DNA of 64,000 nt from Wocania ichthyoenteri Th78 (GCF_000789235.1 NZ_KN525716.1:1527674-1591673); one strand, 5' to 3'; shown: positions 53,141 to 62,835, counted from the stretch's first letter. The notes: generated from the sequence alone by a model not told the origin. Translations and numbers: made by a program.

Positions 53141-55009
53141 TTAATCTAATACTATCTTTTTCGTAATCACTGCAGAATCGGAATGAATATTTACAAAATA
53201 AATGCCTTTTGATGCACTTGGTATTTTAATGGTTTTTGTTTTTGAAGTGTTTGAAATATCATGTTCAGAAATCAACCTACCACTAACATCATAAATAACC
53301 GCTTTTTGCAAATTAATATATGACGCATTGTTGATATAAAATTGGTCTTTTGCTGGGTTGGGGTATAAGTTAATAGCCGCATTAAGTTCATCTTCTTCAA
53401 CGCTTAAATTACAAATAGAAGAATCTGTCATTAATGTCTGACTGCAGGCAACTAAAGAAGTGCTTCTGCTATGAACATCATTTGCGCCTGCTATATTATT
53501 TGCTGTAAATACACGTTGTTGCTCACCATTAGAAATTGCATAGTGCATTACATCGTCCATATTATCACCGTCAATAACAAGATCATTAGTATGTCCCAAC
53601 TGATGCCCATGTCCTAGTTCATGCAATGCTACACTTTCAAAATCATACTCTGTGAATGCTGGCAAACCCGCACCAAAGTGCCAGTTAGTTTCATCATCAA
53701 AAACAATATCCAATTCTACTACATGCCAATTCCAACTAGATGCATTGCCAAAAGCACCACATCCAGAATACCAACTAGAACACCTTCCTAAAACCCCATC
53801 AGGTAAATCATCTGCAGGCACTGCATTGTTATCAAATTTAACCACATTAATCCCATCTGAAGCTACAACATCTGCTCCTGTAGCAGAACCACTTACAGTC
53901 CAGTTCACTTTAGTTTCGCAACGCCATTTGTCTAGTGCACTTTCAAAATCTACTTTGGCTCCAGGAAATTCTGAATCGTTAAAGAAGTCTGTTTGCATTG
54001 ACCATGTATAGCCTCCAACCACATTATCATTTATATGCCTAGTTTGGTATGCATAATCTCCTAGTGGACCATTAGGTCCTGCAGGATTTTGCCCTGTTTC
54101 ATCATCTGGATCAAAAGTTACATTGAGTTGTGCATAAGTAATTGTTAAAGATGATGCAGATACGCCTGTAGTAGTATCATCATGTGTAATTAAAATTGAA
54201 CCTGTTCCTGCTCCAGATGGAACTTCAACTGTAATTTGAGTGTCTCCCCAAGATTGCACTTGACTATCTAAAGCATTAACGAAGGTAGCTCCACCATCAT
54301 CTGCATTACTAAACCCAACTTTCCCTTGTGTACCACCAAAACCAGACCCATTGATTGTTAACAAAAACCCTGTCCCAGCCGTAGCCGTAGTAGGAGTAAA
54401 AGTTATAGAAGCTGGGGGTAAGAAAACGTTAGATTTATTCGATTTAGAGAAATTATTTGTTTTAAACTCCAATACTTCTATGTAATCAGATTTTGTGTAA
54501 TTCATTATTTCATTATAAAACGAATTTGAAATTCCTTTCTTTTTACTAAAAGGATTTACAGCGACATCTTCATATAAATTATACTTATAAAATCCTTGTA
54601 ACGAACTATATGTTCTATATTTTTTATTTGATGATTTAGCTTCTAATTCTGAGGGAATATTATTATCGTATAAAGTAAATATTCCAATGTCTCCTCTTCT
54701 TAACTCTAAACTAGGAGAAACTATTAATGCCTTATCTCCAATTGTGCCACCAATAGTAATAACCTCAACAGTTTCGGATTGTTCTCCTTTAAAAACTTTA
54801 TATATCTCAACTGTATTTCTCGTATATATGTTGTGATGGTTATCATCCCAAAATGATTTTTTTGCTATAACTTTCCCCTCGACAACCAAACTCGAGTTGT
54901 CAATTTGTTGCTCTAAAGGTATTTCTTTAAGCATCTTTTGAGCAAGTAAACTTTCAGTTAAAATCAAACTGAATAATAATGCCATTATTAACGTAATTTT
55001 CTTCATCAT
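53141..55009 (-). CDS. Secreted matrixin-like zinc metalloprotease with TIG domain and T9SS sorting tail
   Basis: The 622-residue protein has a signal peptide (about 1-24), an N-terminal domain of unknown type, an IPT/TIG domain (about 200-285, with FLLTINGSGFG), a metzincin-type protease domain with HELGHGHQLGHTND near 460 (HExxHxxGxxH) and a later Met-turn MHYAISN, and a C-terminal type A sorting domain (about 545-622; NLYPNPAKDQFYI, KGIYFVNI and KKIVLD). It should be exported by the type IX system and act outside the cell on proteins or be anchored on the surface. This supports a secretion system active in the organism, in line with the gld genes. Confidence 0.9.
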   Translation of the reverse strand: MMKKITLIMALLFSLILTESLLAQKMLKEIPLEQQIDNSSLVVEGKVIAKKSFWDDNHHNIYTRNTVEIYKVFKGEQSETVEVITIGGTIGDKALIVSPSLELRRGDIGIFTLYDNNIPSELEAKSSNKKYRTYSSLQGFYKYNLYEDVAVNPFSKKKGISNSFYNEIMNYTKSDYIEVLEFKTNNFSKSNKSNVFLPPASITFTPTTATAGTGFLLTINGSGFGGTQGKVGFSNADDGGATFVNALDSQVQSWGDTQITVEVPSGAGTGSILITHDDTTTGVSASSLTITYAQLNVTFDPDDETGQNPAGPNGPLGDYAYQTRHINDNVVGGYTWSMQTDFFNDSEFPGAKVDFESALDKWRCETKVNWTVSGSATGADVVASDGINVVKFDNNAVPADDLPDGVLGRCSSWYSGCGAFGNASSWNWHVVELDIVFDDETNWHFGAGLPAFTEYDFESVALHELGHGHQLGHTNDLVIDGDNMDDVMHYAISNGEQQRVFTANNIAGANDVHSRSTSLVACSQTLMTDSSICNLSVEEDELNAAINLYPNPAKDQFYINNASYINLQKAVIYDVSGRLISEHDISNTSKTKTIKIPSASKGIYFVNIHSDSAVITKKIVLD

Positions 55010-55187
55010 TTTATGTATTAGTGTTAATGTAAAAAATTGAAAGACTAAATATTTAACTCTTACAACTAAGGCTATGTACTCTTTGATAGTTTTTCAAAAA
55101 AAATCTGAGGGATTACCAAATATAATAAATTATACCTAATGATTTGCTTAGAATTATTACATTTATCCCATAAATTCTATATCAATT

Positions 55188-56480
55188 ATGAAATATCATC
55201 CTATTAATTCTAAGCTCTTTATAAGAAACAGAAAAAATTTTGCTTCGAACATGAAGCCTAATAGTTTAGCTGTTTTTAATTCAAACGACATCTATCCAAT
55301 AAGCGCAGATAGCACCATGCCTTTCGAGCAACATCGCGATATTTTTTATTTAAGTGGTGTAGATCAAGAAGAAAGCATCTTAGTTTTATTTCCAGATTGC
55401 CCAAAAGAAAGTCATCGTGAAATTCTATTTTTAAAAGAAACTAACGAACATATTGCTGTTTGGGAAGGCGAAAAGCTAACCAAAGAAAAAGCGTTTGAAA
55501 CCTCAGGAATTAAAACTGTTTACTGGTTACAAGACCTAGAAAAAATTATGTTTGAACTTATGACGCAATGCGATACCGTTTATATAAATACTAACGAGCA
55601 TTATAGAGCAAATGTTGAAACCGAAACTCGCGAAGATCGTTTTACAAAATGGTTAAAAGATAAATATCCTGCACATGCGGTAGCCAAAAGCAACCCTATT
55701 TTACAACGCTTACGCTCAGTTAAAGATCAAATAGAAATTGATTTATTGCAACAAGCTTGTAATATTACCGAAAAAGGATTCCGTCGTATTTTAAACTTTG
55801 TAAAACCTGGAGTTTGGGAGTATAATATTGAAGCAGAATTTATGCATGAGTTTTTAAATAATCGCTCAAAAGGATTTGCTTATACACCAATTGTCGCTTC
55901 TGGAAACAATGCTAATGTATTACATTATGTTGAAAATAACCAACAATGTAAAACAGGCGATTTAATTTTATTAGATGTTGGAGCTGAATATGCTAACTAT
56001 TCTAGTGATATGACTCGAACTATTCCCGTTTCTGGTAAGTTTTCTGTAAGACAAAAAGCTGTTTATAATGCTGTTAATCACGTAAAAAATGAAGCAACTA
56101 AAATGCTTGTTCCTGGAACTATTTGGGCAGATTACCATGTTGAAGTTGGTAAATTAATGACCTCTGAATTATTAAGTTTAGGTTTACTTGATAAAGCCGA
56201 TGTACAAAACGAAGACCCAAACTGGCCTGCTTACAAAAAATATTTTATGCACGGTACCAGCCACCACATGGGATTAGACACACATGATTATGGTATTTTA
56301 ACAGAACCTATGCAAGCTAATATGGTATTTACTGTGGAACCAGGTATTTATATTCCAAAAGAAGGTTTTGGCATTCGATTAGAAGATGATGTTGTTATTC
56401 AAAACAATGGAGAGCCTTTTAATTTAATGCGAAATATTCCTATTGAAGCAGATGAGATTGAAGACTTAATGAACTCATAA
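55188..56480 (+). CDS. Xaa-Pro aminopeptidase, M24B family
   Basis: The 430-residue cytoplasmic enzyme removes N-terminal residues before proline. An N-terminal AMP_N domain (1-150) is followed by the pita-bread domain with the metal ligands in LLDVGAEYANYSSDMTRT (two Asp), GTSHHMGLDTHD (His) and VEPGIYIPKEGFGIRLEDD (two Glu). All metal-binding residues are present. A perfect 24-base palindrome after its stop (56490-56513) ends the gene. Confidence 0.95.
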   Translation: MKYHPINSKLFIRNRKNFASNMKPNSLAVFNSNDIYPISADSTMPFEQHRDIFYLSGVDQEESILVLFPDCPKESHREILFLKETNEHIAVWEGEKLTKEKAFETSGIKTVYWLQDLEKIMFELMTQCDTVYINTNEHYRANVETETREDRFTKWLKDKYPAHAVAKSNPILQRLRSVKDQIEIDLLQQACNITEKGFRRILNFVKPGVWEYNIEAEFMHEFLNNRSKGFAYTPIVASGNNANVLHYVENNQQCKTGDLILLDVGAEYANYSSDMTRTIPVSGKFSVRQKAVYNAVNHVKNEATKMLVPGTIWADYHVEVGKLMTSELLSLGLLDKADVQNEDPNWPAYKKYFMHGTSHHMGLDTHDYGILTEPMQANMVFTVEPGIYIPKEGFGIRLEDDVVIQNNGEPFNLMRNIPIEADEIEDLMNS

Positions 56481-56489
56481 AAACAAATG

Positions 56490-56513
56490 AGGGTCGTTAA
56501 TAAACGACCCTCA
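56490..56513 (-). terminator. Bidirectional terminator hairpin between pepP-like gene and lysC
   Basis: GAGGGTCGTT-AATA-AACGACCCTC is a perfect 10-base stem with a four-base loop. On the minus strand it is followed by ATTTGTTTTT, so it suits lysC; it may also stop the aminopeptidase transcript. Confidence 0.8.
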
Positions 56514-56546
56514 AAATACAACACTAAAACTGCAATTTACATATAT

Positions 56547-57869
56547 TTATACTGTGACTAACTCAAATAAATAATTGTTTAGTTTTCTTAGTGTTTTAAC
56601 TTTATCGTCAGCATTTATTAATAGAGAGATATTATTTTTACTTCCACCGTAAGAAATCATTCTTATTTTTACATCTTTTAAAATTTTAAATAACTTGTAA
56701 GTATACTCATGATTTACAACTGAATGCCCTACTAAACAAACAATGCTTTGGTTTTTATCAACCTCAATCAATGCAAATTTTTCGAGTTCAGCAACTATTT
56801 TATCTAAATTTCTATCATCATCAATGGTAAGTGAAACGGCAACTTCAGATGTTGTAATCATATCAATAGACGTTTCATAAACCTCAAAAACTTCAAAGAC
56901 TTTCTTTAAAAACCCATGTGCTTGAAGCATGCGCCCAGATTTAATTTTAATAGCCGTAATATTATCTTTAGCAGCAATGGCTTTAATACCATTTTCTGAT
57001 GTAATACTAGAAATTAATGTACCATGAGCCTCAGGGTTCATCGTATTTTTTAAGCTTACTGGTATGTTGTATTCTCTAACTGGTGTAACGGTTTGCGGAT
57101 GTAATATTTTTGCTCCAAAATAGGCTAATTCTGCAGCTTCATCATAAGACAAATTTGAAATTGGTTTGGTGTTTTCAACGTGCCTAGGGTCGTTGTTATG
57201 CATCCCATCAATATCTGTCCAAATTTGTACTTCTTCAGCTTTTATCACAGCACCTATTATTGTTGCTGTATAATCGCTACCTCCACGTTGTAAGTTCGAT
57301 ATTTTATCATCAACATCTAAACAAATAAAACCTTGTGTTATATAAACATCTGAAGTTTCGGCAGTATTAAAAACAGTTTCAAAATGTTTTTTTATATAAG
57401 GCAAATCAGGTTCTTTAGCAGTATCAATTCGCATAAAATTTAAGGCTGGCAATATTGCAGAACGAATGCCTTCTTGTTTTAAATAGCAGTTGAATATATA
57501 GGTTGAAAGCAATTCCCCTTGAGCTAAAATTGTATTTTCTAATATGTTTGAAAACGGTTTGTAAGTTGAGTTTATTAACAAACTAAAAATATCTGAAACA
57601 TAATTTTTTGTTTCATTATTTAAAGTTTTATCTATTAAAAGCTCATCAATTGTTAGACTGTAAATTTCATGAAGCTTGTGTATTTTATTAATGGCCTCAT
57701 TTGAGTTTTCATCTTTAATATGGTTTGCAATAGCAACCAGCTCATTTGTGGTTCCTGACATAGCCGATAAAACAACAATTTTCTTATTGCCATCATTAAT
57801 GATATTCTTAACGTTTGTAATGTTTTTTACAGACCCAACCGATGTACCACCAAACTTTAATACTTTCAT
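56547..57869 (-). CDS. lysC: Monofunctional aspartate kinase
   Basis: From ATG at 57869 it has 440 residues and starts MKVLKFGGTSVGS, the conserved kinase N-terminus; a possible upstream start at 57905 would add 12 unrelated residues. It makes aspartyl phosphate for lysine, threonine, methionine and diaminopimelate synthesis. Later motifs are VLSAMSGTTNELV, RGGSDYTATIIGAV and QIWTDIDGMHNNDPR, and two ACT-like regulatory domains (about 300-440). It is divergent from a gene whose product ends in an ACT-like domain. Confidence 0.95.
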   Translation of the reverse strand: MKVLKFGGTSVGSVKNITNVKNIINDGNKKIVVLSAMSGTTNELVAIANHIKDENSNEAINKIHKLHEIYSLTIDELLIDKTLNNETKNYVSDIFSLLINSTYKPFSNILENTILAQGELLSTYIFNCYLKQEGIRSAILPALNFMRIDTAKEPDLPYIKKHFETVFNTAETSDVYITQGFICLDVDDKISNLQRGGSDYTATIIGAVIKAEEVQIWTDIDGMHNNDPRHVENTKPISNLSYDEAAELAYFGAKILHPQTVTPVREYNIPVSLKNTMNPEAHGTLISSITSENGIKAIAAKDNITAIKIKSGRMLQAHGFLKKVFEVFEVYETSIDMITTSEVAVSLTIDDDRNLDKIVAELEKFALIEVDKNQSIVCLVGHSVVNHEYTYKLFKILKDVKIRMISYGGSKNNISLLINADDKVKTLRKLNNYLFELVTV

Positions 57870-57939
57870 TCTTATTGATTTAATCAATGTAAAATTATAA
57901 CTCATTTCTTCAATAAAGATATTTTTACAAAAAAACGTT

Positions 57940-57947
57940 TACATTTG
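57940..57947 (+). promoter_or_regulatory. -7 promoter element of the ACT-domain gene
   Basis: TACATTTG fits TAnnTTTG, 22 bases before the start codon at 57970. Confidence 0.5.
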
Positions 57948-57969
57948 CACAAATTGTTATATAATTAAC

Positions 57970-58626
57970 ATGAAAACTGTATCAAACTGTGTAGAAGACA
58001 TACTAATTTCGCAGCCTTATTTAGAAGAAGCTTTATCTAGAAACATCATAAATTTTAGTGCTTTGGCTATAGAGCTTACAAAACCAATTAGCGAAATGCT
58101 TAAAAAAGAAGTTAAACCAGGTGCGGTTATGATGGCATTAAGACGTTATAATCCCCCAGTAACATTATCTAATTCTGCAAAAATGAAACGTGTGCTTCAG
58201 AATTTAGGTGATATAACGGTCCGTTCAAACTTAACAGACTTTACTGTAAAAAATTCGAATACTTTAATACACAATCATGCCAAAGTATTAGAGAAGATAG
58301 ATGATGAATCTAAATTATTTTACACCTTTACCAGAGGTATTCACGAGAGTAATATGATTATTTCTAGTAGTTTAAAAGGTTATATTACTACACATTTAAA
58401 ACACGAAACATTTCTTGCTGTACAAGATAATTTATCGGCAATAACCATAAATTTACCACAAGACAACTCGAAAATTGCAGGATTATATTATCATTTTTTT
58501 AAGCGATTAGCATGGGAAGGTGTTGTGCTTTACGAAGTAATTTCTACCACAAACGAGTTTACCATTTTGGTTGAAGATGAATATGTTGACAAAGCTTTTA
58601 CAGCAATTAAAAGGGTGAAAAATTAG
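57970..58626 (+). CDS. ACT-domain protein divergent from aspartate kinase
   Basis: A 218-residue protein of no named family. The first 65 residues (ISQPYLEEALSRNIINFSALAI, KEVKPGAVMMALRRY) look like a helical domain, and residues about 155-218 (ITINLPQDNSKIAGLYYHFF, LVEDEYVDKAFTAIKRV) have the beta-alpha pattern of an ACT domain. ACT domains bind amino acids. Its place back to back with lysC, with 100 bases between start codons, suggests a role in controlling that pathway, but no direct evidence exists. A terminator follows at once. Confidence 0.65.
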   Translation: MKTVSNCVEDILISQPYLEEALSRNIINFSALAIELTKPISEMLKKEVKPGAVMMALRRYNPPVTLSNSAKMKRVLQNLGDITVRSNLTDFTVKNSNTLIHNHAKVLEKIDDESKLFYTFTRGIHESNMIISSSLKGYITTHLKHETFLAVQDNLSAITINLPQDNSKIAGLYYHFFKRLAWEGVVLYEVISTTNEFTILVEDEYVDKAFTAIKRVKN

Positions 58627-58656
58627 AAAAGGCACTCAAAAAAATGAGCGCCTTTT
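58627..58656 (+). terminator. Intrinsic terminator after the ACT-domain gene
   Basis: AAAAGGCACTCA and TGAGCGCCTTTT pair with one mismatch around a short A-rich loop, right after the stop codon. Confidence 0.75.
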
Positions 58657-58685
58657 CAACTACTAATCAATCACCATCAAACCAC

Positions 58686-59069
58686 TTATTTTACAACCAA
58701 AGTATATTCTGGAGTTTTATTAAACGGACAGAAATACTTGTACGTTCCTTTTTTAAGTCTTACCTCTTTTGAAGATTCTGTTTTACCATGCTTCACCATT
58801 TGAGAAACATAAGCATCAGCAATATGGTTTTCGGGTTTAGATCCATCTTTACCATCTTCAATTAATACCAACCCCACTTCTGGTGCTGCATTGTTATTTG
58901 TTACATTAAACACATATGTCCCTTCGGTAAGTGTTAATGCTTTTTGTGTAAACTCACCTTTTGTTTGTTCAAAAGATACCATTTTAACAACTGCCTTATT
59001 CATTTTGTCTTGTGCAGTAGCTGTTAATGTAAAGGCTACTAAAAATAATCCTACTATTAAATTTTTCAT
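58686..59069 (-). CDS. Small secreted cupredoxin-like protein
   Basis: The 127-residue product has a signal peptide (1-19, ending ATAQ). The mature part reads like a cupredoxin fold: the strand EGTYVFNVTNNNAAPEVGL and the end KKGTYKYFCPFNKTPEYTLVV. One Cys sits where a copper ligand is found, but the usual His and Met partners are not in the expected places, so copper binding is uncertain. It is the last gene of a small group with an AhpD-like gene and a tiny zinc-ribbon gene. Confidence 0.6.
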   Translation of the reverse strand: MKNLIVGLFLVAFTLTATAQDKMNKAVVKMVSFEQTKGEFTQKALTLTEGTYVFNVTNNNAAPEVGLVLIEDGKDGSKPENHIADAYVSQMVKHGKTESSKEVRLKKGTYKYFCPFNKTPEYTLVVK

Positions 59070-59100
59070 TTTGATTCTGTTTTGGTTTTTATTTAAATAT

Positions 59101-59661
59101 TTAGTTTGATGTTACTGTAAATTTTCCAGCTTCAACACTTGGGAAATCCACTTCTGTTTCAGCTATATGATTTACATAATTTGTTAATGTATTTGATACT
59201 ACATTTAAAATAATTTCTAAAATGTCGCCATCATTATAACCAGCTTCTTTTACTGCTTGAATAGCTTCCGAAGAAACTTGACCTCTATTTTTTGTTACTG
59301 TTTGAGCAAATTGTAAGCCTGCTTGGGTTTTAGCATCTGTTGCAATTCCTTGCCTGTTTTGCTCTGTTTCCTCAATAGTTAAACCATTCATTTTTCCAAT
59401 GGTTGTATGAGCAGATAAGCAATAATTACATGCGTTTTCTTCTGCAATTGCTAATGCTAATTGCTCTCTAAATTTGTTGTTAAAGTTTCCGCTTTCAGTT
59501 AACTCACCCAAACTCAAATAGGTTTGTAATGTTGCAGGTGAGTTTCCAAATACTTTAATTAAGTTTGGGATAAAACCTAATTTATTTTGAACTGCGTTAA
59601 ATAATTCTTTTGATTTTCCTGTAGTTGTTTCTGGATTTAATGTTTCAATTCTTGTACTCAT
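59101..59661 (-). CDS. AhpD-like carboxymuconolactone decarboxylase family protein
   Basis: The 186-residue helical protein has CNYCLSAHT near residues 81-89, the CxxC and His of peroxidase-related AhpD-like proteins. These act as redox-active peroxidase helpers or in related roles rather than as true decarboxylases. Neighbours (cupredoxin-like, tiny zinc-ribbon protein, AraC regulator) make a small redox or stress cluster plausible. The start gives the expected N-terminus with KSKELFNAVQNKLGFIPNL. Confidence 0.88.
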   Translation of the reverse strand: MSTRIETLNPETTTGKSKELFNAVQNKLGFIPNLIKVFGNSPATLQTYLSLGELTESGNFNNKFREQLALAIAEENACNYCLSAHTTIGKMNGLTIEETEQNRQGIATDAKTQAGLQFAQTVTKNRGQVSSEAIQAVKEAGYNDGDILEIILNVVSNTLTNYVNHIAETEVDFPSVEAGKFTVTSN

Positions 59662-59688
59662 AATTTCTACTCTTTAATTATTATTAAC

Positions 59689-59796
59689 TTATTTATTTGT
59701 GTTTTTGCATTCGCATAATTGTCTTTCTGGGTAATTGTCATCATATTCTTGATAACCCCAACAATTAGGACATTGCATATTTTCTGTTAGATTCAT
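59689..59796 (-). CDS. Tiny zinc-ribbon-like protein, 35 residues
   Basis: ATG at 59796 to TAA at 59689 encodes MNLTENMQCPNCWGYQEYDD and 15 more residues ending CECKNTNK. It holds CPNC and a later CEC, a likely small zinc site, and I recall the CPNCWG..EYD pattern at the start of small flavobacterial proteins. A TATTTG-type element (CATATTTG on the minus strand, 59819-59826) lies upstream. It is followed by the AhpD-like gene 27 bases later, so it would be the first gene of that unit. Confidence 0.65.
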   Translation of the reverse strand: MNLTENMQCPNCWGYQEYDDNYPERQLCECKNTNK

Positions 59797-59880
59797 AATT
59801 GTTTCTTTATAATTACAATGCAAATATGCAACAGGGAGTAAGGCGAAAAAATGGACAAAAGTTCCTAATGCTTGGACAGA

Positions 59881-60729
59881 CTAGTTTTTTTGGTCTTTTT
59901 TAAACTGAAGTGGTGATTTTGAGGTCGCTTTTTTGAAAAATCTGGTAAAATAAGCCGAATCGTTAAAGCCTAAACCGTAAGCAATTTGCTTTACAGAATT
60001 GTTAGAATAAATTAGTTGGCGCTGCGCTTCTAATACAATTCTGTTTTTTATAAAATAGCTTGGTGTTTGTGAGCCTATTTTTTGAAAGTGTTTAGTAAGA
60101 GATTTTGGGGAAAGACCTAAACGATTTGCATAATCTGTAACAGAATGCAGCGTTTTAAAATTCTGCTCTACTAATAGACTGAAATCTTTAAAGAGTTTTG
60201 TTTCGTCATTATTTTTTATAATATGATGCTCCTTTTTTATGCGAACAGAATGAATTATAAATTGTTTTAAATATGCTTGAAGCATATCGTATTGTGCAGT
60301 TACATCCTCTTTTTTAAATTCGTCAATCAAGCTTTCTAAAATAAAATTAAGTTTACTTGTATCGCTTTCACAAGGTTTTATAAAAGGTGTTTCGTATACG
60401 TTATTAAAAAGTATACCATTACAAGCCACTTCTTTATCATGCGCTTGAATACAATAGAAATCGCGAACAAAAGTTAGTTTATATGCTTCTTTTATTTTTT
60501 CAGATTCAACTGAAAACACTTGCCCTGGAGATAAAAAGAAAAGTACATTATCATCAAAAGCATAACTTTCAAAATCTATATTATAAACACCTTTTCCATC
60601 TTTAATCCAATAGATATTATAGGCATCTATTTGTTCAGGATTATTAAATACACAAGCTTTTTCAAATTGAATAACGCTTAGAGAAAATATATCTTTATAA
60701 GAATAGATTGAAATATCTTGAACTGCCAT
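59881..60729 (-). CDS. AraC-family transcriptional regulator
   Basis: The 282-residue protein has an N-terminal cupin-like sensor region and a C-terminal double helix-turn-helix (about 180-282) with SVKQIAYGLGFNDSAYFTRFFKKATSKSPLQFKK, here cited in parts: IAYGLGFNDSAYFTRFFKK. It likely controls nearby genes, either brnQ upstream (8 bases away, same strand) or the redox group downstream. The ligand is unknown. Confidence 0.92.
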   Translation of the reverse strand: MAVQDISIYSYKDIFSLSVIQFEKACVFNNPEQIDAYNIYWIKDGKGVYNIDFESYAFDDNVLFFLSPGQVFSVESEKIKEAYKLTFVRDFYCIQAHDKEVACNGILFNNVYETPFIKPCESDTSKLNFILESLIDEFKKEDVTAQYDMLQAYLKQFIIHSVRIKKEHHIIKNNDETKLFKDFSLLVEQNFKTLHSVTDYANRLGLSPKSLTKHFQKIGSQTPSYFIKNRIVLEAQRQLIYSNNSVKQIAYGLGFNDSAYFTRFFKKATSKSPLQFKKDQKN

Positions 60730-60737
60730 ACATCAAA

Positions 60738-62024
60738 TTAATTAGATGTAGCTTTAGTCGTAAAAGTTTTAATATTTAACACTAAAAATGTAATTAATGC
60801 TGGAAGTATCCAACCCAAATTTTGGCTAGCTAAAGGAATTACACTTTTAACATATTCTAGATGAGTTGAATTAATAATGAATCCTAAAAAATCTGGAATG
60901 CTAAAAATAAAAGTGGTTAAAACAACACCTCTAAAAACTAGTTTTGATGCCAATTTTTCTGGAATAACATTCAATAAAATAAGTACAATACACAATGGAT
61001 AAATAAACATTAAAGCAGGTAGCGCTACATCTATAATATACTTAACTTGCATTTGCCCAACTAATATCCCAACTAAACAACATATAATAGTTGTAATTAA
61101 ATAAGCCTTTTGAGATTCCTTAAAATAGGTCTTAAAAAAATCTGCAATACTTACAATAATAGCAACAGCTGTAGTAAAACAAGCCAAAGCAACTAACACA
61201 CTTAAAAATGTAGACCCAACATTTCCTAAAGTTTTTGTAGCCAAACCAGAAAGGAGATTGGTTCTAGAAATACCGCTATCAAATTGCCCATTATAAAACG
61301 CTCCAATGGTAATTAAACCTGCATAAATAACAAATAGCCCTGTCATTGCTATAAGTCCAGATTTTGCAACCATCTTTCTTTTTTCAATAAAAGATAACTT
61401 GTTTTTAGAGTTGTTTATTGAAACCAATACAACACCCCCCATAATCATACCCGCCATAGCATCATATGTTTGGTAGCCTTCCAACAATCCACTTATTATA
61501 GGGAGTTCAAAACTTGAAGGACTCATAGTTGTTTCAGCAGAAAAAACACCAACAACAATAATCGCCAATACTATTAAAACAATTATGGGCGTTAAATATT
61601 TACCAAGAATGCTTAATGCTTTGTTCCGATTCATCACAAAAATAAATGCTAATACAAAATAAACAATGCTAGTAAGTAATGCGCTTGTATCAAAAAAAGG
61701 TGCAATCGCCATTTCATGAGTCACAGCCGCTGTTCTAGGGCAAGGTAGCGCAATGGTAATGGCATACATGCAAAAGCAAAAAATTAAACTAAAAAGCGGA
61801 GATACTTTTTTACCAAAATCAAACATGGTGCCTTGTAATCTGGCATGTGCAAAAATTGCCAATAACGGAATTATAGTTGCCGATGTAATAAAACCCAAAG
61901 CAACCAACCACCAATCTGCACCTGAATTAAACCCTAATAACGGTGGCAAAATTAAATTTCCTGCGCCAAAAAATCCAGCAAATAATGCAAAGCCAAATAC
62001 AAAGGTTTCTTTAGTTTTATTCAT
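60738..62024 (-). CDS. brnQ: Branched-chain amino acid transporter BrnQ
   Basis: The 428-residue protein has twelve hydrophobic segments and starts with FVFGFALFAGFFGAGNLILPP, the signature of the LIVCS family, which takes up Leu, Ile and Val with sodium or protons. It ends eight bases before the AraC gene, so the regulator may be made from the same transcript. It is divergent from the hydrolase gene. Confidence 0.95.
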   Translation of the reverse strand: MNKTKETFVFGFALFAGFFGAGNLILPPLLGFNSGADWWLVALGFITSATIIPLLAIFAHARLQGTMFDFGKKVSPLFSLIFCFCMYAITIALPCPRTAAVTHEMAIAPFFDTSALLTSIVYFVLAFIFVMNRNKALSILGKYLTPIIVLIVLAIIVVGVFSAETTMSPSSFELPIISGLLEGYQTYDAMAGMIMGGVVLVSINNSKNKLSFIEKRKMVAKSGLIAMTGLFVIYAGLITIGAFYNGQFDSGISRTNLLSGLATKTLGNVGSTFLSVLVALACFTTAVAIIVSIADFFKTYFKESQKAYLITTIICCLVGILVGQMQVKYIIDVALPALMFIYPLCIVLILLNVIPEKLASKLVFRGVVLTTFIFSIPDFLGFIINSTHLEYVKSVIPLASQNLGWILPALITFLVLNIKTFTTKATSN

Positions 62025-62033
62025 GGCATGGTT

Positions 62034-62041
62034 TATATTTG
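62034..62041 (+). promoter_or_regulatory. -7 promoter element of the alpha/beta hydrolase gene
   Basis: TATATTTG, 17 bases before the ATG at 62059; it overlaps the 5' region of divergent brnQ. Confidence 0.5.
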
Positions 62042-62058
62042 TCTAATATAGTTTAAAA

Positions 62059-62835
62059 ATGATTTTAGAGTACAAAGGCATCAATATTTTTTATACCGAT
62101 GAAGGCAAAGGGCAAGCCATTGTTTTGCTTCACGGTTTTTTAGAAAACTCAAATATGTGGCATGATTTTCTGCCAGAATTAACTAAAAAAAACAGAGTTA
62201 TTTGTATTGATTTATTGGGGCATGGGCAAACAGGTTGCATAGGCTATATACATTCCATGGAACTTATGTCTGAAGCCGTTGAGACCGTTTTAAATCATTT
62301 AAAAATTAAACAATCTACTTTTATTGGGCATTCTATGGGTGGTTATGTAGCACTCTCTTTCGCGGAAAAAAATCCAGATGCCATCATAGGTTTATACTTG
62401 ATGAATTCTACTGCCGAAGAAGATTCAAAAGAAAAAAAAGAAAATAGAGATAGAGCCATTATAACAGTAAAACAAAACCATAAAACATTTATTAGAATAG
62501 CAATTAATAATTTATTTAGACCAAAAAACAGAGCTATATTTATTAATGAAATAAAGCAAATAGTTGCTGAAGCTTTACAAACACCTTTACAGGGCATTAT
62601 TGCTGCTTTAGAAGGCATGAAAATTAGACCGAATAGAGAAGCTGTTTTAAGCTCAAACAAATTTAAGGTAATGATGATAATCAGTAAAAAAGATCCTGTT
62701 TTAAATTACAATTCATTGGTATTACAAGCAAAAAAAGCGCGTATAAAAGTAGTAGAATTTCCTGATGGACATATGTGCCATATTGAGAATAAAGACGAAT
62801 TCTTACATAATATTATGCGTTTCATCGAAAATTAA
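62059..62835 (+). CDS. Alpha/beta-fold hydrolase
   Basis: The 258-residue protein has the oxyanion segment LLHGFLENSNMW, the nucleophile elbow GHSMGGYVAL with Ser near 95, an Asp in ISKKDPVLNY and the catalytic His in GHMCHIENKDEF. That is a full catalytic triad of the MhpC/BioH-type hydrolase group. The natural substrate is unknown. It is monocistronic. Confidence 0.92.
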   Translation: MILEYKGINIFYTDEGKGQAIVLLHGFLENSNMWHDFLPELTKKNRVICIDLLGHGQTGCIGYIHSMELMSEAVETVLNHLKIKQSTFIGHSMGGYVALSFAEKNPDAIIGLYLMNSTAEEDSKEKKENRDRAIITVKQNHKTFIRIAINNLFRPKNRAIFINEIKQIVAEALQTPLQGIIAALEGMKIRPNREAVLSSNKFKVMMIISKKDPVLNYNSLVLQAKKARIKVVEFPDGHMCHIENKDEFLHNIMRFIEN

